NCBI GenBank assembly: GCA_905250885.1
Contig: CAJNOQ010001808.1
Location: forward strand, 212-28,366
Origin: Didymodactylos carnosus
Lineage: Eukaryota; Rotifera; Eurotatoria; Philodinida; Philodinidae
Length of the DNA: 28,155 nucleotides
Reading direction: 5' to 3'
Part shown: in pieces, positions 20,746 through 28,155 of the stretch
Layout: each line of letters starts with the position of its first letter
Numbering within the stretch: position 1 is the first letter of the stretch
Made by a program: the position numbers and the translations under genes
The notes under the pieces: model-generated
The model's database searches: none
What the model was told of the DNA's origin: nothing
What the model saw: the letters and a program-made list of their open reading frames with translations, nothing else

Positions 20746-22620
20746 CTAAAGAAATCATAGTAAAGAGCAAAGTTTTCTACGAGAATACTTTTAGTTAGTA
20801 AAATTTAGACGAAAAATGAGTTGACAGAATTTCAGCAGTATTGCTGATTTCTTACTTTTTCAAATAAATAGCTTATATCAAAGATCACTATAAGCTCTAA
20901 TTAACATAATATCGTTACATCGGAGAACAGTAAAGTAATAAAGAATGATAAAAATGACAACTACATAAAAAAATGTAGATTCTAAGCTCTAACACCACAT
21001 TCGAATTCTAAAAAAGCTGAAAAGCACAACAAATAAATATTCTATAGCAATCATGTGTATACTCATAAAATATAACTACATTGTTGACTAACTTTCTAGT
21101 ATTCTTAAGAATTTGTCTTGTTTTGTAATAAAAAAGATTGAAGATATTCGTGCACGATATTTAATAGCATATTGAAGCAAAAACACGTTCAATATTATGA
21201 AAAAGTTCTAGTTTTAATTTTTCACAATGCTGAATATAAATGAATTTTTATATCTTTTTCTGATTTTTCAAAAGTGCTCACAAACCGGTGATAGGAAGAA
21301 GCGAATATTTCGTATTACAGAAAACCAGTTCCAAAAACTACTGAAGAACAGTACCAGGGAGAAGTGAAATATATCATCATACCGTTCCACTCAACTTATC
21401 ACGCTCTTTCGACTGATGACATCAGATATTATCCAAACTCACCCAGGAAAGAAATTATAGTTTTTCACAATACTATAAATAGAGAGTAGAATACATTTTG
21501 AAATTGATAACAAATAAAATAATGTGCGGAAAATAATAGCTATTAGTATAAATAAACGACGATCCACTTGATTATTAAAATGATCCTGAGAGATCCAAGT
21601 AATCGGTTGATATGAGTTGTGTAACATTTGAATCCTCCTTTTTACTCCTCAATATTCCAGTAGTATCTAGTTGTTCAGCGAGTACTGTTTTCTTTGTTTG
21701 TCGATTCATCGTAAATTCATATTTTTTTCAACATCTCTCTAAAACTTTTTATTATTTTCATTTTGAACTTTGTATTCGTAAAACCATGTTTGAAAAGTCG
21801 ATTTCTCTTCAGTTTGGAAAAAATGTTGATCTCTTATACTGAACCGATTCAGAATGTTCTACCGGTTTCAACTTTGACCTACAAGGTATTGTAAAAGAAT
21901 GACGTTCATATTTCACGTTTGTTTTTGTTGACCATGAAAAAGTTATCACATTTTAACATCTTCCATACCTTTTGCTGAAAGTCCTTTAGTATTATAAAAT
22001 AGGGAAAAACTTGTGACATGGTACATTTGGAGAAGGAGAGTAAAGAGATTATAGGCATGAGTTCGATGTATGTTAATGGTGCCCAGAAAAAGCCATAGAC
22101 AATACTTGTTGTCGGTTGTCAATCTGATTATCAAGTACCTAGTATTATCAATTACAATTGCTATGATTACGCGTCTTTCATCAAATACCCGATCAAGACT
22201 TATTTTACTCAACTTTTCATTGACATAAGAGCTTTGTTGATGTTTGCGCAAATTTCAGTAATCAATATTACAACTGAATCTTTAATTCGTTTTGTTTCTA
22301 TCGATCCGTTACAGAAAAATAGAAAAAAACAATTCATCTGGAGAATCCCGATTTTTTTCACACAAACGCGTTCACTATTTTTATATTTCTACAAATCTAA
22401 CTCTATTCGTCCATCATTAGAGTTTTACTGTTACAGTGACATCAGTCAACTCACGATGACAGTCATTTTTCTATACGTTCAATGTCGCTTTTAAGAATAA
22501 AACTTATATTAATTTCTCTTTTTCCTGAACAATGTGAATAAAATGTATTATTTTCGTCAAATTCGTTATTTTGTTTTCTTTTTGTCATCTATGTGTAATG
22601 CACGCACATTGATCAATCAA
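20746..22620. other. Spacer without recognisable genes
   Basis: This AT-rich sequence carries several open frames of 60-100 codons on both strands (for example 21612-21842 plus and 21946-22251 minus). None shows a motif, consistent splice borders or composition like the five real genes. A decayed gene cannot be excluded. Confidence 0.35.
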
Positions 22621-22768
22621 TAGAGTTCTACCATTTATCTTTCATCTTTTTCTTGATATCGCATGTAGAGATCTGTATGTCAAACATAAGGATACATTCA
22701 GAAAGGAAAGCATAATCTGCGTGTGACATCAAGAAAAAGATAAAGATACGCTAAACGGTAGAGCTCTA
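22621..22768. mobile_element. 148-base MITE with about 45-base inverted repeats and possible TA duplication
   Basis: Bases 22621-22663 pair with the reverse complement of 22721-22768, sharing TAGAG.TCTACC at the ends and ATCTTTTTCTTGAT inwards; a few bases are inserted in the right arm. Both ends read TA then GAG, which fits a TA target duplication of the Tc1/mariner type, although TA is common in AT-rich DNA. It is too short to code for a transposase. Confidence 0.72.
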
Positions 22769-23774
22769 ATAAGATGATGTAAAGTATTTGACTATAGTGA
22801 TGACATATGCAAATTCCATTGATAAGTTACTACTCTGTGTTTGTTTTAGTCAAATTCTCTGTACACTAGTTTCACTACACGACTGGGTGATTTGCGAATA
22901 GTTTGTACTAATTTTTAACAGACATCCAAATGAAGAGGGAGAAAGATCAGCCAAAACTAGATTTTAATTATTTTAAGTGTTCGTAGCGGATATTTTCGAC
23001 GAATTCTATTGGTCGAGTTCAATTAGAATAAGCACTTTGCGAAAAATGTTCCCTGTAATTATTTTTTAAGCAATTCTGACTCAATTAAGTTAACGATAAG
23101 TTAAATATAGCACTAGAACTTCTTCTCGCTCAATAGAAATCAAAATCAGAGTAAAACTCCCGTTAAAGTACTGAAAGCAGTAATCGATATTTTTGTGATC
23201 GGAAAAAGAGGATGAAAACGAAGCGGACCAAAAATATCTTTGATGCCATTTTGTAGAGCTCGACGAGTACTACAAATGGGAGAAAAACAAAACAATTCTA
23301 TCGTATAGTTTTTGTACTGTGGGGCCTGAAAGTTGACTGTTTTTAAAAAAGGGTCTTCAAAGATGGACTGCATACTCAAAGAGGAAGTTATATCTCGACC
23401 TTATACTTTTTTTATTGTATTAATCAGTTCTTTAACTTCATTTTTATTTATAGTGCAAAAACTTTTTGTTTTGTTTTGCCTTCAGAAAAGGTAAAATACT
23501 GAATGCCGTTTGTTCATTTTCGCCCATTTTGTGACAGCTGGCCTGCCATTGTAAAAGTACTAGGACACGTTTTTAATATTAGTATACTCGAGGTGCTCTT
23601 TCGTGTGTTATGTCCAACTGTGGTGTAAGCTCTGTAGAGCCAGAGGAAAACAAGATCAAAGTTGCTTTATTAGAGGGAAGATCGAAACTTGACATCCCTG
23701 AAAAGGCATGTAGAATATTACCTTTTTAGTGAACAAATATACTTATATTTATATAGAATACTTATACTTATATT
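22769..23774. other. Spacer with unassigned short open frames
   Basis: No recognised gene is present. A 39-codon frame at 23610-23729 (plus) begins MSNCGVSSVEPEENK and has a protein-like composition but no known motif. A 77-codon frame at 23146-23379 (minus) is likewise unrecognised. Bases 23735-23774 contain imperfect direct repeats of ACTTATATTTATATAG-like sequence that reappear to the right of the next element. Confidence 0.35.
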
Positions 23775-23965
23775 AGGAATCTAGCAAATAAGGAGATATC
23801 TTTCTTCACACAACATATATTATGTGTGGACATTGCCACACATTTGACATGGAAAGAGAGCACGTTAAACGAGAGGAAAGTGAACAGAAAGACAAACATT
23901 TGACACATTTGTCTACGAATATCTTACATGTGCGAGAAAGATATCTCCTGATTTGCTAGATGCCT
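23775..23965. mobile_element. 191-base MITE with 30-base terminal inverted repeats
   Basis: Bases 23775-23804 match the reverse complement of 23936-23965 at 28 of 30 positions (core CTAGCAAAT.AGGAGATATC). ATT flanks both ends (23772-23774 and 23966-23968), a possible 3-base target duplication. The interior has a smaller ACACAACATATATTATGTGT palindrome. Its right half resembles the sequence at 28077-28155, so at least two family members are in the window. Confidence 0.82.
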
Positions 23966-24005
23966 ATTTACTTATATAGAATCCCAAGTCATTTTCAAAG
24001 ACAGT

Positions 24006-24315
24006 TCGTATTTACTGGTAATACTGGCTTTCTAAGAAGAAATGCTGTTCTGTTTCAGCCTTTCCACAAGCACACTCAGAGTTACTAACTACGTTCTTTT
24101 TACAGAGGTGATCATTCAAACGAGAATAATTTACGCGCATTTCATTAAGCATCATGCCGTATATGTTTTTGAATATCGATAATTTATAGCGACGAAAAAA
24201 ATAATCATTTATTGCAGAACAGAATTTTCTTAAAGCTGAAATTGTAGTAATAGCAGCAGTAGGCAAGACATTCCATTGCTTAATTCCCCATGGAAAAAAC
24301 GTAGTTTCGAGCTTA
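24006..24315 (-). pseudogene. LINE 3'-end remnant encoding the CCHC-like reverse-transcriptase tail
   Basis: The minus strand reads ARNYVFFPWGIKQWNVLP, then SALRKFCSAI, then MRVNYSRLNDHLCKK and ECACGKAETEQHFFLESQYY. These follow the usual C-terminal order of LINE-type polyproteins: an FFPRTI.WN.LP motif, then a C.CG.ETE.HFLL.C.Y zinc-binding tail. The last cysteine is replaced by serine (LESQYY), and stops occur upstream in the same frame. The patterns are from memory. It ends beside the MITE at 23775-23965 on one side and a repeat at 24327 on the other. It is a separate fragment from the LINE piece near 10.5 kb. Confidence 0.75.
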
Positions 24316-24326
24316 ACTGTACTATT

Positions 24327-24420
24327 AAAAATCAGATCGGAACGATGTTTTCAGTGTTGCTTCGGATTTGACTTCTATCGCAACAGAACGAACCTAAAGT
24401 TTAAGGTTGACCTGCTTTGT
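24327..24420 (+). repeat. Partial copy of repeat A (direct orientation)
   Basis: This is similar to 27510-27571 and to the inverted copy at 25984-26151, sharing CGATGTTTTCAGTGTTG and TATCGCAACA.AACGAA. It continues into AAGTTTAAGGTTG.CCTG.TTTGTTCT, which the inverted copy also has, so it carries part of a longer element. It diverges more from the other two copies than they do from each other. Confidence 0.65.
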
Positions 24421-24590
24421 TCTGCGTACACCGAGAACATAAAAGTATGAAACCTGTACGACAATTAAAATGACAAAGCAAAATTATTGTTCTCTGTGAC
24501 ACATTACCATTTCATACAGAAAGTGAATATGTTTTTATAAAAAGAGAACATATATAAAGGTAAATTGTTTCATTTTAAACAGCTCATAAA
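24415..24590 (-). repeat. Repeat B, left arm of an inverted pair flanking the GGCT-like gene
   Basis: Bases 24415-24590 are about 94% identical by eye to the reverse complement of 27570-27745. Shared landmarks are GTACGACAATTAAAATGACA, CATTACCATTTCATACAG and CAGCTCATAAA. The two arms enclose roughly 3 kb that includes the GGCT-like gene. The arm ends 58 bases before that gene's ATG, so it forms part of its likely promoter or leader. Confidence 0.8.
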
Positions 24591-24648
24591 TAGATTTTTG
24601 TGTACTGTTAGTTGAAAGTGTATTTTATTTTGTATTAGGATCAACGTA

Positions 24649-25668
24649 ATGTTCACGACTAATCAACCACGTGTCTGTACCAAAGATAGTTTCAGTGCTA
24701 GTTGTCTAAAAATATTACCAGCTCCATCGGAAAAGTCGTTCGTTGATTCTATTCTGGCCTATGGAAATCGTCAAGCAGCAAACTTTAAGACTTTGACAAA
24801 TGATGAGTACATCTTTTATTTCGCCATTGGTAGTATGATTAATCCGATATCGCTACATCTACGAAATATTAGACCCATTGTCTCTTACCCTGCTACTTGT
24901 TATGACCATCAAATCGTCTTTTGCGGACCTAATGGTATGGCTAATATCGAATCAGCACTTGGTGAAAGTCTTGAGGGAGTTGTTCATCTTCTAACAGCAA
25001 CAGATATGGATACTCTGGACAAAGTCGAATTATTTTACAATCGAATTCCAGTGACTGTTACCGACTATTCGAATCAGACACAAGTGACTTACGCGTATCA
25101 GATAGATTTATCAAGACTTTCTAACTTAGAATACAGTTTACCATCAGAACGATATATGGATATTATTATTAAAGGATGTGAATATTATGGCGTTAGACAA
25201 GCGTACATTGATCGATTGAAACAAATCAATGTTGTGCCACGTATGAAACCGAGTGAATACAAGTGCATTACTGATGTACCCGATGTTCATTATACCCTCG
25301 ATGATCTTGTTTTGCGTAACGGTACAAATAATTATCCTGTGTGGATTAGTGTAAACCATAAAATTTTCGAACATACTGGTCTCCCATCACCAGATGATCC
25401 GTCTTATAATCAACTTTCTACAACTTACAATTTAATCAGAAATCTACATGCTGGCAAAGACATGACGCTCAAAATATCACAAAATATCTATGAACCTTTG
25501 TATGGTATACCTTTAACAGAAGATGAAATGACTCTGGAACATCGCTCTATGGCTGAAGATACGTTCCTAACATTCATTTCAAACCCAAAATTGGGCGATA
25601 AAACTTACTGGCGACCAATTGGTAAACTAATTAAATCTTCTTCTGAAAAATGTACACCAAACTGCTAA
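24649..25668 (+). CDS. Gamma-glutamylcyclotransferase-like protein with C-terminal extension (intronless)
   Basis: The family converts gamma-glutamyl amino acids to 5-oxoproline in glutathione turnover. The 339-residue protein has no signal peptide. Residues 54-204 follow the cyclotransferase fold: YFAIGSMINP (57-66) for the canonical YFAYGSN substrate loop, then GMANI, ESLEGVVHLLTATDMDTLDKVE with Glu127 at the catalytic-acid position, then PSERYMDIIIKGCEYYGV with YIDRLKQI, matching human GGCT PSPQYKKIICMGAKENGL. The family's Tyr and Asn in YGSN are replaced by Ile and Met, so activity is uncertain. Residues 205-339 form an extension I do not recognise (human GGCT is 188 residues). A stop lies upstream in frame at 24613, and an acceptor-like TATTAG ends at 24638, allowing a leader intron or trans-splicing. 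It is flanked by inverted repeats, and its lack of introns differs from the other four genes, which would fit retroposition or transfer. Confidence 0.82.
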   Translation: MFTTNQPRVCTKDSFSASCLKILPAPSEKSFVDSILAYGNRQAANFKTLTNDEYIFYFAIGSMINPISLHLRNIRPIVSYPATCYDHQIVFCGPNGMANIESALGESLEGVVHLLTATDMDTLDKVELFYNRIPVTVTDYSNQTQVTYAYQIDLSRLSNLEYSLPSERYMDIIIKGCEYYGVRQAYIDRLKQINVVPRMKPSEYKCITDVPDVHYTLDDLVLRNGTNNYPVWISVNHKIFEHTGLPSPDDPSYNQLSTTYNLIRNLHAGKDMTLKISQNIYEPLYGIPLTEDEMTLEHRSMAEDTFLTFISNPKLGDKTYWRPIGKLIKSSSEKCTPNC

Positions 25669-25694
25669 ATTATTGCCTCTTCATAGTTAACTAA

Positions 25695-25700
25695 AATAAA
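25695..25700 (+). terminator. Candidate polyadenylation signal of the GGCT-like gene
   Basis: AATAAA lies 27 bases after the stop codon, immediately before repeat C, so the 3' end of the transcript may include repeat sequence. Confidence 0.5.
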
Positions 25701-25850
25701 GTAGATATTCATGATCAGTGTAAAAAATTGAGTCGAACAATATATAATTCAATGTTTTTTCGAAATAAACGTCTTCTGAAAAATCCCTTTACATGGTTTT
25801 TTCCGGAAAACGTTGAATTATATGTTATGCGACTCAATGTTTTACAGTGA
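25699..25850. repeat. Repeat C hairpin (two inverted copies)
   Basis: Bases 25716-25758 (CAGTGTAAAAAATTGAGTCG and onward) pair with the reverse complement of about 25805-25850 (GTTGAATTATATGTTATGCG and onward). This makes a foldback of about 140 bases just after the GGCT-like gene. A third copy lies at 26662-26722. Confidence 0.7.
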
Positions 25851-25983
25851 TAGAACACTGATTTTTTACACTGAGAAGAAATGGAAAAAAGGTCGAGCCT
25901 TATTTCGCAGCGATAAAGCGTAGGATCGGCTTAAATTGTTTTGTTTGAAAGAATAAAGTATAGAGAACAAAACAGGCCAACCT

Positions 25984-26151
25984 TAAACTTGAGGTTCGTT
26001 TTGTTGCGATAAAATTCAAATACGAAACAACACTGAAAACATCGTTGCGATCTGACTTTTTAATACTTTCCGCCGCTCCTTCTGCGGTGTCGCGTGTTTT
26101 GGAGTTTGAACTAACTAAACATGACCGAAAATATTGCACCATTGCAAGTCT
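25984..26151 (-). repeat. Repeat A, inverted copy
   Basis: The reverse complement is about 98% identical to 27404-27571: one single-base indel and two substitutions near the inner end by eye, with roughly the first 130 bases identical. Both copies can encode the same 39-residue stretch starting MVQYFRSCLVSSNSK, on the minus strand here and the plus strand at 27413. This follows from the near identity and is not evidence of a gene. Beyond 25984 the sequence continues as AAGGTTGGCCTG, a segment also in the partial copy near 24400. Confidence 0.85.
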
Positions 26152-27403
26152 AAAAAAAGATTTCTCAATCTGGCTGAAGATGCAGAGGTCTCCAGAGGCA
26201 AAAAAAAGTCGGTCCCCAAAGGGTTAAAAACCACAGTTACAAAACATTGAAGTTATATAACTTCGATTAGTTTAGTTGATCGGCGCGTGTGTGCCAATCA
26301 GAACCATGCCATTTATTAAAGCTTCAACAGAACAGTTTTAGTGGAAAACTAACGATGTTGGAAGCCATTTTATTGTGAGCCTATCAAGCGGCATATGTAT
26401 TTTAAAACTTAAAAATTCAATAACTCGGAATGGAACGAGCTGTAATGCTGAAACTGTTTGTAAATATCACAGACGTATAGAAGCGCCATAGAAAAAGTAT
26501 TGAGCTCTTAACTACTGTTATTGACAGAGTTATGAATTTTTTAATTTTTTCGTGTTTCCTTGAAAACGTCTTTAATATCGTGAGTTTCACAAAAAACTCA
26601 TTTCATAGATTCGATGTACATCCGACAGTCTGCGAGTACGCCAGTACTGTACTTTACTTTGAAAAATGTTGAATTATATGTTATTCGACTCAATTTTTTA
26701 CACTGATCACGAATATCTACTTTGTTCTTAAGTCGTCTTGCCAAACATATGCCTAAAGAGTAAGCAAGGAATTAAATTTTGATATCTGTTAAAGACATTT
26801 ATTTGAAGTTCATCCTGAGATTCTAGTAGTCAGTGGTTTCAACTAGTAGAAACTATTCACAAATCACTCACTCATGCTGTGAAGCTAATAAACATAGAAT
26901 TAGGCTGAAACAAACACAGACAGCAGCGGCTCATCGACAGGATTTTGGATAGAGAACGGCCGTTATACTCTAAGTACTTCTCAGCTATGTTCTAAGTAAT
27001 TATCTCACATAGAAGTTCTATGGAACTTGAAAGAAATAACATACGGTACAAAAGTTTTGGAAAAAATGTCAAACCTTAGTTCTCGACGACGGAACTAAGC
27101 CGCAGGAACATTTTTTCGATTGACCTTAAACAAGTTCCGCAACACTGCAAAACGTTAATTTCGCGAATAATACTACCCTTAAACCTATCAGTCATAAATG
27201 AAGTACACTATCGGATACGTAAAAAACTATCCAAAGCGTATCTTTCGAAATGTCTTCTATTTGCTTTCTGATGCTTTTGTCAACTAATTGTTTTTCTCAG
27301 TTTTGAACTTTTTACTAAACCGACGTGCCAGCTGACGAAGCATTTCGAAAAATACAGCATCGAAAACGTAACCAACACTAAACTTTAAATACACGGTTCG
27401 ATA
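26152..27403. other. Spacer between the inverted copies of repeat A
   Basis: About 1.25 kb lies between near-identical inverted repeats. Apart from the repeat C copy at 26662-26722 I see no gene. Local short hairpins occur, for example around 27075-27115 (TTAGTTC ... GAACTAA). It could be the inside of a composite element or simply the loop of a palindrome. Confidence 0.4.
26662..26722 (-). repeat. Repeat C, third copy
   Basis: The reverse complement of this segment matches 25699-25759 at roughly 90% or better (AAGTAGATATTC.TGATCAG, then TGTAAAAAATTGAGTCGAA). Together with the two copies near 25.8 kb it shows that a small repeat family has spread locally. Confidence 0.75.
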
Positions 27404-27571
27404 AGACTTGCAATGGTGCAATATTTTCGGTCATGTTTAGTTAGTTCAAACTCCAAAACACGCGACACCGCAGAAGGAGCGGCGGAAAGTATTAAAAAGT
27501 CAGATCGCAACGATGTTTTCAGTGTTGTTTTCGTATTTGAATTTTATCGCAACAAAACGAATCTCATGTTT
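27404..27571 (+). repeat. Repeat A, direct copy
   Basis: This is the partner of 25984-26151 in inverted orientation and runs directly into repeat B. The GC-richer patch GCGACACCGCAGAAGGAGCG (27461-27480) stands out from the surrounding AT-rich sequence. It may mark a fragment of a once-coding element, but I cannot identify it. Confidence 0.85.
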
Positions 27572-27745
27572 ATGAGCTGTATAAAATGGAACAATTTACC
27601 TTTATATATCTTCTCTTTTTATAAAAACATATTCACTTTCTGTATGAAATGGTAATGTGTCACAGAGAACAATAATTTTGCTTTGTCATTTTAATTGTCG
27701 TACAGATTTTATACTTTTATGTTCTCTGTGCACGCCGAACAAAAA
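27570..27745 (+). repeat. Repeat B, right arm
   Basis: This is the inverted partner of 24415-24590. Here B follows A in direct orientation, whereas at the left it is flipped relative to the partial A copy, so an inversion or a composite insertion has occurred. Confidence 0.8.
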
Positions 27746-27814
27746 ACGTTATAGTAGGACTATAGCAAATATTATCTGTAATAGTCCTATTATCCTAATA
27801 TCCTAATTTAGCCC

Positions 27815-27849
27815 TATCTGTACGCAGCCTAACAGGCTACGTACAGATA
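27815..27849. repeat. 35-base near-perfect palindrome
   Basis: The arms TATCTGTACGCAGCCT and AGGCTACGTACAGATA are complementary at 15 of 16 positions around a 3-base loop. The right arm is also the left end of the element at 27834-27990. The palindrome may therefore mark two element ends meeting head to head. Confidence 0.75.
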
Positions 27850-27990
27850 TGACGTATGTGCCTTTTCTTTCTTTCTGTATATACCAAAAAGCAATGTTGA
27901 TAGAACGTATGTGTGATATACACAGATTAATGTGATATAGAGCTGAAAAAAAGAAAAGCATAACATATACGTCATATCTTTATCTAGCCT
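27834..27990. mobile_element. 157-base nested MITE-like element
   Basis: Bases 27834-27860 match the reverse complement of 27964-27990 at 23 of 27 positions (AGGCTA at the ends, AGATATGACGTAT inwards). It lies inside the possible larger element at 27756-28155. There is no coding capacity. Confidence 0.65.
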
Positions 27991-28155
27991 AATAAGACAA
28001 CAAAATAAAAAAGAAACAGGAAATCCAAACCTTGCCAGGAATAAGACAAGAAAGTCGATCAGCAAGTGACGTTAAAGGAAGAAAGAGAACAGAAAAGAGA
28101 CATTTGCCACATATATGACCTGCGAGAAGAGATATCTCCTTATTTGCTATAGTCC

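Larger units (their letters stand above)
27756..28155. mobile_element. Possible second member of the 23775 MITE family, cut by the window end
   Basis: GGACTATAGCAAATA at 27757-27771 is the reverse complement of the last 15 bases of the window. Bases 28077-28155 closely resemble the right half of the 23775-23965 element (GAGATATCTCCTTATTTGCTA). This suggests an element of about 400 bases with another element nested inside. The left-end match is short, so its left boundary is tentative. The plus-strand interior shows no coding potential, and the minus-strand frame at 27829-28065 looks like chance. Confidence 0.5.

Noticed and set aside
21439-22494. Several 60-100 codon frames with hydrophobic stretches, considered as a possible seven-transmembrane receptor
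   Set aside because: The hydrophobic runs are on different strands and frames, no receptor motif is visible, and no splice joins connect them.
23610-23729. 39-codon frame starting MSNCGVSSVEPEENK
   Set aside because: The composition is protein-like, but it is too short, with no motif or clear splice partner. Noted only in the spacer entry.
25900-26142. 80-codon frame shared with 27413-27655
   Set aside because: The shared 39 residues follow directly from the near-identical repeat A copies; the frames diverge outside the repeat and match no protein family I know.

Overview
This is eukaryotic nuclear DNA from an AT-rich invertebrate animal. It holds five recognisable protein genes, four of them split by introns with ordinary GT..AG borders, separated by repeat-rich spacer. 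The introns are mostly short (about 55-600 bases) with one 3.1 kb exception. The clearly metazoan gene set, the compact introns, the low-complexity inserts in the kinase and the dense small inverted-repeat elements make a bdelloid rotifer or similar spiralian my best guess. That assignment is inference; no marker gene here proves it.

Layout. Bases 1-210 are low-complexity with C-runs and look like a poor-quality contig edge. At 211-2008 (minus) lies the N-terminal half of an ERp44-like ER thioredoxin protein; its other half is off the left edge. A 954-base element with about 237-base inverted arms (2741-3694) lies between it and the divergent CCDC6 homologue (4035-6470, plus, six exons, 488 residues). 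After a 2.2 kb spacer comes SNRNP35, the U11/U12 snRNP 35 kDa protein (8717-9661, plus, three exons, 272 residues). A decayed LINE reverse-transcriptase fragment lies at about 10240-10760 (minus). A Tec-like cytoplasmic tyrosine kinase (11189-17513, minus, four exons, 1004 residues) faces SNRNP35 tail to tail. Its large third intron carries two arrays of GATC-centred palindromes and two small foldback elements. From 17.5 to 24.3 kb I recognise no host gene, only foldback/MITE-like elements, a third GATC-palindrome block (20455-20745) and a second LINE remnant (24006-24315). An intronless gamma-glutamylcyclotransferase-like gene follows (24649-25668, plus). It is embedded in nested inverted repeats that run to the right edge.

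The genes do not form a pathway: ER thiol quality control, a coiled-coil scaffold/tumour-suppressor homologue, a minor-spliceosome subunit, a signalling kinase and a glutathione-type enzyme. The most unusual material is non-coding: more than ten separate hairpin-forming repeats in 28 kb, and palindrome arrays in which the bases flanking the GATC core change symmetrically between blocks (AAGATCTT versus AGGATCCT). The kinase also departs from its family: no PH domain, a possible myristoylation start, very long linkers and an insert inside the SH2 phosphotyrosine-binding loop.

Exon joins were worked out by hand from splice motifs, reading phase and remembered family sequences. No alignment or database search was run.
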